NCBI RefSeq assembly: GCF_028640845.1
Contig: NC_080542.1
Location: forward strand, 15,517,901 to 15,581,900
Direction of reading: 5' to 3'
Source: Ahaetulla prasina
Lineage: Eukaryota; Chordata; Lepidosauria; Squamata; Colubridae
DNA length: 64,000 nucleotides
Translations under genes and position numbers: made by a program
Shown here: piece after piece, positions 11,574-25,191 of the stretch
Numbering within the stretch: the first letter of the stretch is position 1
How the letters are laid out: every line of letters begins with the position of its first letter
The notes under the pieces: generated by a model
Seen by the model: the letters and a program-made list of their open reading frames with translations, nothing else
Database searches by the model: none
Told to the model about the DNA's origin: nothing

Positions 11574-12010
11574 CAAAAATAGGACCTGGTCCTTTTTTTT
11601 GCCACAAAAAAAGGCACCGGATCTTATTTTTGAGGGGTGTCCTCCACTGACAATTTCCTTAATTGCTTGTGTTAATCTATTCATTTCTGCACATTCTAAT
11701 ATTTTTTTAATCACATGTTCATCTGTAGGGATCTCTTCACTTTTCAATTGTTGTGCAAATACAGTTCTGGCTGCAGTTAATACATGTAGGATCAAATATG
11801 TATTCCCCTTATTATAATTATCCCAGCAAAAATATTCCTGGTTTTAAATCAATTTGTTGCTTTATCATTCTTTTCCAACTATATATGTATTTTTGTCTTA
11901 TTTTTTTTTTTGGCTTTTCAGCATGTCCACCACATATAATAGTACGAACCACGTATCTGATGGCATTTTCAACATTTGACTGAAATATCCTTAAACATCT
12001 TAAGATAAGA
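11574..12010 (-). mobile_element. L1 ORF2 C-terminal fragment
   Basis: Minus strand reads MIKQQIDLKPGIFLLG, then VLTAARTVFAQQLKSEEIPT and ILECAEMNRLTQAIKEI. This is the C-terminal end of L1 ORF2. Broken frame. A fragment with cccaaaaataggacctggtc at 11571-11637 may be another small repeat. Confidence 0.75.
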
Positions 12011-13282
12011 AGTGCCAACTATAAAAACTTTTCTAAAAGGGGTGAAAGACAATTCCACTTTCTCCTCTTTGACTCCCATTTTCACCCAGGTTAACTTTAA
12101 GGGGCTCTTTCCTCAACAGAAGTTGGAAATATCTCATCCAGATCAACCACACTGTTCCTTAGATTTTTTATGCTTTCTTCATCGGTTGACTCACAGCTTT
12201 GGTCAGGCACGCAATGGCTGTCTTTTTCTTCCCGCCAGATTGAAAGCTAACTCCAGGTCAAACAAGGAAGTTTAAGTCTCCTTGTGATCCACAGAGTGTA
12301 ACCTCAATTGCCATTACCCCTCCAGGGTGACTTGGGTCCTTTGGAACCTCCTGGCAAGTCGAATTTGCCTGCTTCTCTAAATGAACTGTTGTAAGTTAAG
12401 GATTACCTATACACATAATCAGCTGATAGGACAGTTGTTAGCTGGATTGGAGCTGGATTGGTTTTGTTGCATTTTTTGGCACTTAGAATAGAATTGATCA
12501 AATTCCTTTGGGATTTGCAATGGGTTTTTAATATTAGTGAACAAAGAGACCAAAAGAGTAGTCCACCAATCAAGGTTTTGTTTGAGCATTTGTGGGAGGA
12601 TCAAGTCCCTTCAAGGAATATTTTACTAGTAACTCTCATTTTAGATCATACCCCCAAATCATGCTCTAGGCCCTTCTGATTGCTCTGCCCAATCAGAGTC
12701 TATGTCAAACTGTATCTGAGCACCTTTGTCCATCATATAGCCTGAATAATCTTCACAATAGATTTACCAAAGTGTCTCCTTAGCCAATACAGACTGGTTC
12801 TGTCCTAACCAGAATTACTGATGGCTGCCAGTGAATGCAATAAAACTGAACAAATATTAACTTTTTGCCACCCATTTCAACACAAGGTATTCCTTAATAT
12901 GGTTTTCAACCCATGTCCACTCAGACTCACTTTGCATCTTCCTCCAATGCCAGATCACACCTCAACTATCTAAAACAAAAAACAGGCCTGGCACTTCTTG
13001 TATGAATTGGCCACTCAATAATTTAAGACAGAAAAATGTTTGCCATAGAGGCCTTGATGGTACCAAATGACAATTTGGAATCCCCAATTAAATGAAATAA
13101 ACCATAGATTTATTAAAATCAATAAAATAAAACACAGATCTAAAAAGAATGAAAGTAATTGTTGCATCATTCAGATTTTTTTATTTTTACCTCACATTTT
13201 GAAGTATGGAATCAAGTTCATTTCAGCTAAATAAAATTGTAAACTGGTTACAGACTTGAAAATTGGAAAATTCTCCTACAAA
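12011..13282. other. Intergenic stretch, nothing recognised
   Basis: Between the L1 fragment and the 3' end of locus B. No ORF with recognisable similarity and no clear repeat ends were seen. Probably old repeat debris plus the 3' flank of locus B. Confidence 0.5.
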
Positions 13283-13286
13283 TACA

Positions 13287-13319
<33 letters not shown>
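13283..13319. repeat. (CATA)n microsatellite
   Basis: Perfect tetranucleotide run of about nine units directly beyond the stop codon of locus B exon 6. Confidence 0.9.
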
Positions 13320-13320
<1 letters not shown>

Positions 13321-13322
13321 AA

Positions 13323-14218
13323 TTAAAACTTTCTCTTCATGAGCTGATGTTTATTATTCAGTTCAGGTCTCATCACAATGATAAAACACTTGGGAAGAAA
13401 GATGCACACCAACAAGCCAGCACTGGAGGAAATGATGGAGAAGATCTCCACAGCCAACATATATTTTCCCCTTGTGCTTAGATAAGGAATAAAGCACAGC
13501 CAAACACTACAGAAGACCAACATGCTGAAGGTGATGAATTTGGCTTCATTGAAACTGTCAGGTAATTTCCTGGCTAGAAATGCAGCAGAGAAGCTAACCA
13601 GAGCAAGAAAACCCATAAAGCTCAAAACACAGCAGAACATGACTGAGTCTTCATTGCACTCCGGGATGACTTCTTCAGACATTGACTGTGCATCGAAATC
13701 TGGGTATGGTGGGGATATTATCAGCCACACAGCACAAACACATATTTGAACAAAGGAGCAGGAAAGAATAATGTAGCTGACCATTCTTCCACCCACCCAT
13801 TTCCTCAGTCTGGAACCAGGTTTGGTGGCTATGAATGCTAGAACCACAACAAAGGTTTTGGCCAATAGACAAGAAATTGCTACAGAAAAGATGAGGCCAA
13901 AAGCTGGTTGTCGAAGGAGACACACAATCTTATTCGGTCTCCCAACAAATAAAAAGACACAAAGGAAAGAGAAGAGAAGGGAAAGTAGGAGTATATAAGT
14001 GAGATTTCGGTTGTTGGCTTTGACGATGGAAGTGTCTTTGTGTTTCATGAATACTATGATGACCAAAGTTGTCATTAAATAAAAACAAAGGAAAAGAACA
14101 GACAGATTGATCCCCAAAGGTTCTTGATAGGACAAAAAAGTGATCTGTTTTGGAATGCACATATTTTTCTTGGGATTTGGATATTGATCTTCTGGACATG
14201 GAGAGCAATCATCCATAT
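13323..14218 (-). pseudogene. Locus B exon 6 (7TM), open but one codon short
   Basis: Open 7TM exon with [28 protein letters not shown] and [13 protein letters not shown], stop at 13323-13325. Where C and D read [12 protein letters not shown], this reads [11 protein letters not shown]: a 3-bp loss near 13485 at the TM6/TM7 loop. Otherwise it looks little decayed, so pseudogenisation is recent. Confidence 0.9.
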
Positions 14219-14309
14219 CTAAAAAAGAACACAGTGGAATTGATACAGTTGATTATAGACAGTGTTGTATCCCAATGTCATAGTCCCATTATATTTGGAA
14301 ATTTCCTAC

Positions 14310-14435
14310 CTTTCTCCTTTGATATTTTCCCTTCTGGGCACAGCCAGCAATCATAGCAGCAAAACAACTCTCCTTCTTTCTTGGCTTGCTGTGTCCTGTT
14401 TCACAAGAATCATTACACAAGGATAAATGTAATGC
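14310..14435 (-). pseudogene. Locus B exon 5 with -1 frameshift
   Basis: 126 bp against 127 bp in A, C and D. The plus strand reads ttcttggcttgctgtg near 14384, where the others have ttcttggccttgctgt. The frame is lost after CETGHSK. Confidence 0.88.
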
Positions 14436-14634
14436 CTATCATTAAATGAAGAAGAATGTTTTAAGATACAGAGGGGAAATAAATGCTTGGAGTGATACTG
14501 TTAAAATAGAATTAACATAATGGAAATGAATTGATAAGCAAAAGTGATGTCATGACATTATTTTAGTTGTATTTGTTGTGAAATTATAACTCATTAAATA
14601 TCTACAATTATTGGCATTTTCCCAAACCATCTGT

Positions 14635-14945
14635 CAGTGTTCCAAGTAAACCCTCATTGGAATTCAAAACTCCGAGACAATGTCCATCAAAGTAAGAATT
14701 TATTATAGAAATCATGTTGGCAAATCTGGGGAAACCCCAAATTTGAAAGCCTGCATTTCCCCTCACCCACACTTAAACTTACACCAGCCCTGTTCAGTGA
14801 CATTCACATCGTATGACCCAATCAAAGTTTTGCCTCATCCGCTGCCAAACCTCAGTCACTCCCCTCCAAGTGCCAGCAACCCATCCTTGATCTCATGTGA
14901 AAACAGGTTGTTGTGACTATACTCCCTTTGCTATGCTTCCATTTC
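14635..14945 (-). repeat. B-specific insert in intron 4, possibly a solo LTR
   Basis: About 310 bp absent from intron 4 of gene A. On the minus strand it contains an AATAAA-like signal and ends with cactgaca, as an LTR would. Terminal repeats and target duplication were not established. Confidence 0.35.
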
Positions 14946-15212
14946 CAGGTATGAACTGATGAAATGTAATACACTGTATTGCAGCTTTTATATCAAAACC
15001 ATGAAAACCATAGTCTATAATTCACAGAAGGCCAAAGTAAAGGTACAATATTCTATACCAAATATTAGAAAAGTAAACAGTCATAGATATGTTTTCCTTC
15101 TGCAGGACACATGTTCTTAGGTTAGTTCAGAGTTGATACTCTGGAACACTCATCAATATATATTTTATGCTACATGAATGAAGACAGACCAATTTAGATT
15201 TAAACAACTCAC

Positions 15213-15440
15213 CTGATTAAAGCCTACTGGCCACATAATGGAATCTGCAGAAATATTGAAGAACTTCTCTGGTGGAGCTATGGGATCTATCACTCCAACT
15301 TTGACCCTAAGAAAGGACTGGTTTGGGAATGTGATCCAATTGATTATATCAAATCCACCAATGAATTCTCCATTTGTATCAAAGGAGATCTTTTCACCAA
15401 CACTGTTGTTGAATCTGACACTTCTCAGAAAATAATGAAT
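15213..15440 (-). pseudogene. Locus B exon 4, intact
   Basis: 228 bp, open, nearly identical to gene A exon 4 ([16 protein letters not shown]). Normal splice borders. Confidence 0.88.
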
Positions 15441-15466
15441 CTGAAATAAGAGATAGTCAAAGAGAC

Positions 15467-15583
<117 letters not shown>

Positions 15584-16418
15584 TATACCGCCCTCTCCCG
15601 AAGGACTCAGGGCGGTTTACAGCCAAGATAAAAACAGTAAAGACACATACAATACTAAAAACATACATTAAAAAACTTATTAAATTTGGCCCAATTTTTA
15701 AAATACAATCAATCCCGATAAAAATAACAAAATTAAAACCCATAAAATCAACTAAAAAAATAAAATTCAAGCCAGTCCAGCAAGACGGAATAGATAAGTC
15801 TTAAGTTCGCGGCGAAAGGTCCGAAGGTCAGGTAGTTGTCGAAGTCCAGGGGGAAGTTCGTTCCACAGGGTAGGAGCGCCCACAGAGAAGGCCTTTCCCC
15901 TGGGGGCCACCAGCCGACATTGTTTGGCTGACAGCACCTAAGGAGTCCCTCTCTGTGAGAACGCATAGGTTGATGGGAGGTATCAGATGGCAGTAGACGG
16001 TCCCGTAAATATCCCGGTCGTAAGCCATGGAGCGCTTTAAAGGTGGTAACCAATACCTTGAAGTGCACCCGGAAGACAACAGGCAGCCAGTGCAGTCTGC
16101 GCAGGATAGGTGTTACATGGGAGCTCCGAACCGCTCCCTCTATCACCCGCACAGCTGCATTCTGGACTAACTGGAGCCTCTGGGTGCTCTTCAAGGGAGC
16201 CCCATGTAGAGAGCATTGCAATAATCCAAGTGAGAGGTAACAAAAGCATGAGTGACCATGCATAGGGCATCCCAGTCAAGGAAGGGGCGCAACTGGCGAA
16301 TCAGGCGGACCTGATAAAAAGCTCTCCTGGAGACGGCCATCAAGTGATCTTCAAAAGACAACCGCCCATCCAGGAGAACGCCCAAGTTGCGCATCCTTTC
16401 CATCGGGGCCAATGACTC
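15584..16418 (-). mobile_element. L2-type LINE 3' part
   Basis: Minus strand: gtataccgccctctcccgaa tail, C-terminal ORF with [19 protein letters not shown] and [14 protein letters not shown]. 5'-truncated and frameshifted. Absent from gene A. Confidence 0.85.
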
Positions 16419-16749
16419 GGGGCAAAAGACAAAGGGAGGCAAAAATATATGTTCAAAATGTAACAATGGATTCCAAAAGGGAGTAGATATAAAATATGAC
16501 ACTACTGAAAAAAATTAAAATGTATTAACATAGTGTTGTACAATAAAATATTAAGAAAAATTTACCTATGATCTGAATTATTGCAGTTAAAATCCATAAG
16601 TACAAAAGCAAGAGAATAGTAAGACAAAATGTAATGTCTTCATATTTACTATATGTATGTTAATTTTCAAAAGAGGCATTAATGATCATAAATTATATGG
16701 GGTTATGGTGACCTAGACAAGTGACAGCACACTTTATAATTGCATCACA

Positions 16750-17068
16750 TAGGATTTATATTGGTATTGATTGTTTCCTGATTTCTTATTTGTACCTTAT
16801 GACTATCATTAAGTGTTGTATCATTAAGTATTAAATTTGTACCCTATGACTATCATTAAGTGTTGTAAGTGTTATACCATGATAAAGGTATCTTTTCTTT
16901 TATGTACACTGAGGGCATACGCACCAAGACAAATTCCTTGTGTGTCCAATCACACTTGGCCAATAAAGAATTCTATTCTATTCTATTCTATTCTATTCTA
17001 TTCTATTCTATTCTATTCTATTCTATTCTATTCTATTCTATTCTATTCTATTCTATTCTATTCTGTTA
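16750..17068 (+). mobile_element. LINE 3' tail with (TTCTA)n
   Basis: 3'-UTR-type segment (ccaagacaaattccttgtgt) followed by a perfect run of about 18 pentamers at 16973-17062. Absent from the same place in gene A (around 1776), so it is a B-specific insertion. Confidence 0.8.
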
Positions 17069-17529
17069 GCAATGGATATTCAGCCCCAATTTCCATCACT
17101 AAGTAAGGACCACCTGTAAAATGGACAGTAGAAAAATAATTTTAAGATTCATTTAGAAAATAATTTTAGAACACAATATTCTAACTAAAGAAATAACTTC
17201 TAAAGACGTTCAGCAGTGGAAATGGATGACTGCTGAAATGTGTTCAAATAGATGCTGAACCAACATATCCTAAAGCAAAGGCTAGATTTGATGGCTTAAA
17301 TGTGCATTTTGAATACTATGATTCTTTCATCTCATGTGAGTACATAAGTCTTGCAACAGGTTGGCTGAAAATACATATTCTACTTTGGTCCAATTTTATT
17401 AAAGCCCTGAGATTTAAAAAAACTTTTAATCCCTCGCCTGTTTCTTTTTGAAATAAGTCCCTGGAAACATTAAAGGCTATTCTCTTTCTTCTCTGTTCAT
17501 TTGTTACAAACTATACATTGTTGTTGGGA

Positions 17530-20511
17530 ATGGGATTTGGTGGGATGAAACCCACAAATGGAACATACAGCTAGAGGGATATAAATTATTTAAAAGAAAT
17601 AGACCAAATAAAAGAGGAGGTGGAGTTGCACTATATATAAGAAATAACTACATCTCTACAGAAATAGAGCACAACAATGATGAAAATCATCTTGAATGTA
17701 TTTGGGTCAATATAAAAGGGGTGAAAAACGATATTGCCATAGGTCTATACTATAGGCCACCTAACCAAACAGAGGAAGTAGATGAACTTTTTGCTAGTCA
17801 GCTAACTAAGGTATGTAGGAAGCACATCACAGTAGTAATGGGAAATTTTAACTACCCTGACATCAACTGGGAAACTCTGCACCAAGTGGAAGATCCAACA
17901 GGTTCCTAACAAACCTAGCAGACAACTTTGTTTCCCAAAAAGTAGAGAAGGGAACAAGGGGATCAGCCATACTGGACTTAATTCTTACTAACAGAGATGA
18001 AATGATAGAAGGTGTTGAAGCTACAGGAACCATGGGGGCAAGTGACCACGCAATATTGGAATTCGACATTAAGCAAATACAAGTAGTAGAACAAAGTCAA
18101 ACTAGAGTCTTGGACTTTAAGAGAGCTAATTTCAATAAACTTAGAGAGAGCTTGAGAAGGATTCCATGAATGAGAATCCTCAGGGGGAAAACAACTCAAG
18201 AATCTTGGGAAATTTTGAAAAGTGAGATTATAAAAGCGCAGTCTAGCACAATACCAATGAAGAAGAAAAATAATAGATCTCAAAAGAAACCAGCATGGAT
18301 GCATAAAGAACTATCGGACAAATTGAAAGACAAAAGGGACAAATATAAAAAGTGGAAAGAGGGGCAAATAACTAAGGCAGAATATCAGCAAAGAGCCCGA
18401 GCCTGTAAAGATGAAGTGAGGAAAGCTAAGGCTCACAATGAACAAAGGCTAGCGACAAAAGTAAAAAACAACAAAAAAAGCTTCTTCCAACATGTTAAAA
18501 ACAAGAAAAAAGTCAAGGAAACAATTGGCCCATTGCTGGGAGAAAGTGGCAAGAAGATGACAAGCAACAGGGAGAAAGCAGATCTACTTAACTCATTTTT
18601 TGCATCTGTCTTCACACAAAAGGGAAAAAAAATCCAACCTATCAAAAACAGCACCACAAAAACAGATTAGAAACACAAGTTAAAATAGGGAAGAAAATGG
18701 TAAGTGAACACCTGTCTAGACGAGTTCAAATCACCAGGACCGGATGGATTACACCCCAAGGTTCTGAAGGAACTGGCAGACGTGATCTCAGAACCACTGA
18801 ACTATATCTTTCAAAGATCCTGGAGCACAGGGGAGCTGCCAGAGGACTGGAAAAGAGCTGATGTAGTTCCCATCTTCAAAAAGGAAAAACAATCCAACCT
18901 ATCAAACACAGCACCACAAAAACAGATTAGAAACACAAGTTAAAATAGGGAAGAAAATGGTAAGTGAACACCTGTCTAGACGAGTTCAAATCACCAGGAC
19001 CAGATGGATTACACCCCAAGGTTCTGAAGGAACTGGCAGACGTGATCTCAGAACCACTGAACTATATCTTTCAAAGATCCTGGAGCACAGGGGAGCTGCC
19101 AGAGGACTGGAAAAGAGCTGATGTAGTTCCCATCTTCAAAAAAGGAAAAAAGAAAACAGATCCAGGAAACTACAGACCTATCAGCCTAACCTCAATACCG
19201 GGGAAGATTCTGGAAAAGATAATCAAGCAACGAATCACCAAACACCTAGAAGCAAACAAAGTAATAACCAAAAGCCAACATGGGTTTGTCAAAAACAGAT
19301 CATGCCAGACTAATCTTATTGCATTCTTTGACAAAGTGACAAAATTAGTAGACCAGAGGAATGCTGTCAATATAATTTACTTGGACTTCAGTAAAGCATT
19401 TGATAAAGTAGACCATAACCTACTACTAGATAAAGTAGAAAAATGTGGGTTAGACAGCACCACCACCAGATGGATTCGTAACTGGCTGACCAACCGCACT
19501 CAATGTGTAGTCCTCAGTGGAACTACATCCCCATGGAGGGAAGTATGCAGTGGAGTACCCCAAGGCTCTGTTTTAGGCCCAGTACTCTTCAACATCTTCA
19601 TCAATGACTTGGACGAGGGGATAGATAAATTTGCAGATGACACCAAGCTGGCAGGAATAGCCAACACTCCAGAAGATAGGCTCAAGTTACAGAAAGATCT
19701 TGACAGACTTGAACATTGGGCGCTATCCAACAAAATGAAATTGAACAGTGAAAAAAGTAAGGTTCTACATTTAGGCAAAAAAAACCAAAATGCACAGGTA
19801 CCGTATATGTGGTACCTTTGCTCAATAGTAGTACCTGTGAGAGGGATCTTGGAGTCCTAGTGGACAACCATTTAGATATGAGCCAGCAGTGTGCAGCAGC
19901 TGCTAAAAAAGCCGACACAGTTCTGGGCTGCATAAACAGAGGGATAGAATCAAGATCATGTGAAGTGTTAGTGCCACTTTATAATGCCTTGGTAAGGCCA
20001 CACTTGGAATATGGCATTCAGGTTTTGGTCACCGCGATGTAAAAAAGATGCTGAGACTCTAGAAAGAGTGCAGAGAAGAGCAACAAAGATGATTAGGGGA
20101 CTGGAGGCTAAAACATATGAAGAACGGTTGCAGGAACTGGGTATGTCTAGTTAATAAAAAGAAGGACTAGGGGAGACATGATAGCAGTGTTCCAATATCT
20201 CAGGAGTTGCCACAAAGAAGGGGGAGTCGGGCTGTTCTCCAAAGCACTTGAGGGTAGAACAAGAAGCAATGGGTGGAAGCTAATCAAGGAAAGAAGCAAC
20301 TTAGAACTAAGAGAAATTTCCTGACAGTTAGAACAATTAATAAGTGGAATGATTGCCTGCAGAAGTTGTGAATGCTCCAACACTGAAAATTTTAAAGAAA
20401 ATGTTGGATAACCATCTGTCTGAGATGGTGTAGGGTTTCCTGCCTGGGCAGGAGGTTGGACTAGAAGGCCTCCAAGGTCCCTTCCAACTCTGTTGTTATA
20501 TTATATTATAT
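17530..20511 (+). mobile_element. CR1 LINE, long but rearranged copy
   Basis: Plus strand. Endonuclease remnants (RGGGVALYIRNNYISTE, VVMGNFNYPDINWE) at 17610-17910; reverse transcriptase at 18964-19860 with [17 protein letters not shown] and [12 protein letters not shown]-terminus ([23 protein letters not shown]) to 20430; CR1 3' end ggttggactagaaggcctcc and a ttata tail. It contains a 260-bp tandem duplication (18631-19150) and frameshifts. Empty site in gene A near 2250. Confidence 0.88.
18631..19150 (+). repeat. 260-bp tandem duplication inside the CR1
   Basis: The segment starting aacagattagaaacacaag recurs at 18661 and 18921 with only a few differences. The ORF segment with [20 protein letters not shown] is thereby doubled. 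Confidence 0.9.
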
Positions 20512-20654
20512 TTGTGTAGAAATGCAGGTCAGTCTCAAATGGTCTGTGAAAAGGTGCAAATCCTGTAACTGATGGAAAGGGAGCTTCTAGCATCCTGAAT
20601 CTTTATTAAATAAGCATTTCACAATAACAAAATAATAGATAAATAAATTATTTA

Positions 20655-23600
20655 GGCTCTGCGCATGCGTGAGAATGGCAGCTGTTTAGAGGAGCCCGAA
20701 TCAGCGGTGGCGGCTTTCCCTGAAATGGAGACTTCGGGCTGACTCACCAGGCTTCTCCGGTCCCTCGGCGTGTGGTTCGATCTGTCTGGCTGCCGCTGGA
20801 GAGGTTTGTGGCCTCTCGGACATGCGACAGCCGAGAACGGGCCGAGGGACGGAGTGGCGGTCCGGAAGGGGGCAGCCATCTTTGAGGAAGCGAGGACGCG
20901 ATGGAGGCGAGGGAGGCGAGGGAGGCCTGCTGTTTGTTGCGGGCTTCGGCCTCGGTTCCGGCCCTGCCTTGCCCAGCGGAGCGGAGCCCTGCCCAGCGGA
21001 GCCCTGCCCAGCGGAGCCCTGCCCAGCGGCCCAGCGGCGATCCTGGCGATCCTGGCCAAATTCCAGCGGCGTGAGTTCGTCGGTGGTCTCGGCCTGGCTC
21101 CGACGGCTTCGGGGTGTGGATTCGGCCTGGTTTTAGCTGGCGCGAATCCGGCCTGTTTTTTTGCCTGTCGGTGGGCTTGCCGGCTCCTTCGGCGCCAGTT
21201 CCATCGGCGCCAGTTCCATCGGCGCTGGTTGCGCCCGGCGAGGCTGTGTGGACTGCGAGGCGCTGCGCCTGGCGCAGCCCCACCGAGGATGGGTGTGGTG
21301 AGGCCTCGGTGGGAGAGGAGGCCGGAACCGTGGCTGAGGTTTGTCCCCTCTTTTGGCCTGTTTTGTCGCATTTTTTCATCGCGTGTCATCGAATGGCCCC
21401 TGGTGGCCTGGTTTGCTCCATCGTATTTCCCTTTGTGGCCTTTATGGCCTGGCTTGCTCCATTGTACTTCCGCCCTGCCCCCTATACCAGACTATGGGTC
21501 ATCTAAACTGGGCGGTCATGCATGTCCATCTGCGGGATATGGAGTGGATTGGACTGGATTGGACTAGCTTGGACTGGTCTATGGACTCGGGCAGACCGAT
21601 AGCCACTTCTACCTGATTAAGACCTATTGTAGAACTGTTCCCCATAGGTACGCTATGGAGACTGTCGGCCTGTCTGTTCCTGTTTTGTCATCGCTATCCG
21701 GTTCCTGCTCCATCTGTCCTTCTAACAACTGGACTCCCGCTGGAAGATTCACCATTTTTATTACTCTGGGATTTTACCATCTTAGCATCCCTCGATTCGC
21801 ACTTTCTATGCGCTACACTGTACATGAACTCTTGCACCTGAGGTGCCTCGCAGCAATGGCCCATATCGCTACCAAGGGCCGGCCTCAATGACGGGTCTTG
21901 GGACCCACAGAGGTGGCATGCGAGAAGAAAGAGCCTTTGGGGGTTTTTAGACAGGGCATTTTTAAGGGGTGGGAGGGGTAGGGCGGGTGATGGGGGTAGC
22001 CCGTCGGGAGGGAAACCAGTTCCAGCGCATGCTCGTGGCGATTATCAAATGGGTTCGGAGGTTATGGGGGGGGAGGGTGTTCCTTTGTGTGAGGGCGAGT
22101 CTATTTGCACGGTAAGTGGGAGGGGCAGATATGGCGGAAGGGGGGGATCGTATCGACATAGGGGGTCACGCGTTCGATGTATGCAGGCGATCGCGTGCCC
22201 CGATCCCCCTGACTTTACCCGTTCCCCGGATGGTCAGGACCCTCAGAGCCTGGGCCTTCGTCTGATGTTATGCAACGCACGGTCCGTGGCCAATAAGGCC
22301 CCCCTAATACATGATCTGATTCAGGGGGGTGCCGCGGATATTTTAGGCGTTACGGAGACCTGGCTGGGCACTGAAGGGGGCGTGCCCCTGGTCGAGATGT
22401 GCCCACCGGGTTTCCGTGCATTCCATCAGCCGAGGGCCCAGGGTAGGGGTGGAGGGGTGGCGGTTGCTATCAAAGAGAGTCTAGAGCCGAGGGAGACCAC
22501 TGTACCTCAGATTGCCGGGTGTGAATCCCTCTTTGTGAGGTGGGGTCATAGATGTCAGATGGGCTTGCTGGTCGCGTACCTGGCTCCTTGCTACGTGACA
22601 GCTGCCCTGCCCGAGCTCCTAGAGGTGCTTGCCGGGGTGGCGGTGGAGACCCCCAGACTCTTAGTCATGGGGGACTTTAACCTGCCATCTGCCGGCTCGT
22701 CATCGACGGTAGCTCGGGAGTTCTTGGCTTCCATGACGGCCTTGGACCTGACTCAAGTAGTGGATGGCCCCACTCACATCGGGGGTGGCACACTGGACCT
22801 GATTTTTGTCTCTGGTCAGTGGTTGAGAGATCTGGACTTAAAGGAAATAGTCATTGAACCTTTGTCATGGTCAGATCACTCTCTCGCCTGGACTTTCTGA
22901 CCGCTACCCAACACCGCAGGGAGACGGAACCATTACGTTGGTACCGTCCCAGGCGCCTGATGGACCCAGAGAGGTTCCGGACGGAGCTTGGGCCATTTCC
23001 TGAGGGTCTGGCTCACGGCACGGCAGAGGAACTAGCTGCAGCCTGGGAACGGGCTGCGGCTGGGGCTTTAGACCGTGTCGTGCCTTTGCGGCCTCTGACC
23101 CGGCGTAGGTCCCAACCGGCTCCTTGGTTCTCCGAGGAGCTGAGGGGGATGAAACGCCGGAGAAGACGCCTAGAGAGTTCCTGGAGGTCCAGCCGTTCAG
23201 AGGCTGATCGGACACTAGTTAGATCCTATACTAGGACCTACCTAGTGGCACTGAGGGAAGCGAGGCGTTGCTACGCCTCCTCCCTCATTGCGTCGGCAGA
23301 TAACCGCCCAGCTGCCCTGTTTCGGGTGACCCGCCCCCTCCTTCACCAGGGGGAGCGGGATGACCCGCTGCAGGGACGTGCTGAGGAGTTTAACGGTTAT
23401 CTATACGATAAAATCGTTCAGCTGAAGGATGGTCTGGACCAAAATTGTGGCGATTCGGACGGGACGTCTGAGGGCGGTCTTGGTGATGTTGTTTGGGATG
23501 AGTTTGACCCTGTGACTCCGAGGACATGGACAGGTTGCTGGGTAGATTGAATGCCACCACGTGTTTACTGGACCCGTGCCTCCTGGCTGGTGCTGGCCAC

Positions 23601-25156
23601 TCAGGAGGTGACACGAGGCTGGCTCCAGGGATTACGAGTGCTTCTTGTTGGAGGAGTCTTCCGCCGCCTTGAAAGAGGCGGTGGTGAGGCCCTCCTCAAG
23701 AAGCCTTCCTGGACCCGCTGTTTTAGGTAATTATCGTCAGTCTCCAACCCGCAGCAAGGTTGTAGAGAGTATGGTGGCATATCAGTTTCACACCTGGATG
23801 AAACTGTCTATCTGACCTGCTCCAGTCCGCCCGCCCGTTACAGCACTGAGACGGCTTTGGTCGCAGGATGATCTCTGAGGCCAGGATAGGGGTTATTCCT
23901 CTGCCCTGGTCCTATTAGACCTCTCAGCGGCTTTCGATACCATCGACCATGGTATCCTGCTGCGCCGTTGGGGATTGGGAGTGGAGGCACCGCCATCGGT
24001 GGTTCTCCTCCTATCTCTCCGACCGGTCGCAGACGGTGTTGACGGGCAGAGGTCACCCGCGCCTCACTTGTGGGTGCCGCAGGGTCGATTCTCTCGCCTT
24101 CTGTTCAACATCTATATGAAGCCGCTGGGTGAGATCATCAGTGGCTTCGTGTGAGGTACCAGCTGTACGCTGATGACACCCAGCTGCCCACACCGGCCAC
24201 CCCAATGAAGCTATCAAGTGCTGTCCCGGTGTTTGGAAGCCGACGGGTCTGGATGGGGAGGAACAGGCTCAAGCTCAATCCTCCAAGACGGAGTGGCTGT
24301 GGATGCCGGCATCCCGGTACAGTCAGCTGAGTCCGCGGCTGACTGTCGGAGCGAGTCATTGGCCCCGATGGAGAGGGTGCGCATTGGGCGTTCTCCTGGA
24401 TGAACGGCTGTCTTTTGAAGACCATTTGATGGCCGCCTCCAGGAGAGCTTTCCACCAGGTCCGCCTGGTGCGCCAGTTCGCCCTTTCTAGACCGGGATGC
24501 CTTGTGCACAGTCACTCACGCCTTGTGACGTCTCGTCTGGACTACTGCAATGCTCTCTACATGGGGCTCCCCTGAGGGGCATCCGGAGGCTACAGTTAGT
24601 CAGAATGCAGCTGCGTGGTGATTGAGGAGCCCTCGTGGCTCCCGAGTGACACCTATCCTGCGCAGGCTGCACTGGCTACCTGTGGCCTTCCGGTGCGCTT
24701 CAAGGTGTTGGTGAATGTCTTTAAAGCGCCCATGGCATAGGGCCGGGTTACTTACGGGACCGCCTGCTGCTACCGAATACCTCTCACCGACCGTGCGCTC
24801 TCACAGAGAGGGCTCCTCAGGGTGCCATCGGCGCGACAGTGTCGTCTGGCGACACCCAGGGGAAGGGCCTTCTCTGTGGGGGCTCCCGCCCTCTGGAACG
24901 AACTCCCCCCAGAACTTCGTCAACTTCCGGACCTCCGAACCTTCTGCCGCGAGCTTAAAACCTACTTATTCATCTGCGCTGGACTGGGTTAGTGTTTTAA
25001 TGGGTTTTAATGGGTTTTAGTTCTAAATTTTAATTGTGGCCAATTTTAATAAGTTTTTTAACTGTATTTTAATTTGTATTTATTGTATTGTATTTTTACT
25101 TGGCTGTGAACCGCCCTGAGTCCTTTGGGAGAAGGGCGGTATACAAATTTAAATAA

Positions 25157-25191
<35 letters not shown>

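Noticed and set aside
18170..18670. 166-codon Lys-rich ORF as a host nuclear protein
   Set aside because: It is the linker between endonuclease and RT of the CR1, also seen in decayed form at 7186-7374.
20770..21567. 265-codon GC-rich ORF and opposing 245-codon ORF
   Set aside because: Both strands open because of CpG-rich LINE 5' DNA; no domain, low-complexity composition.
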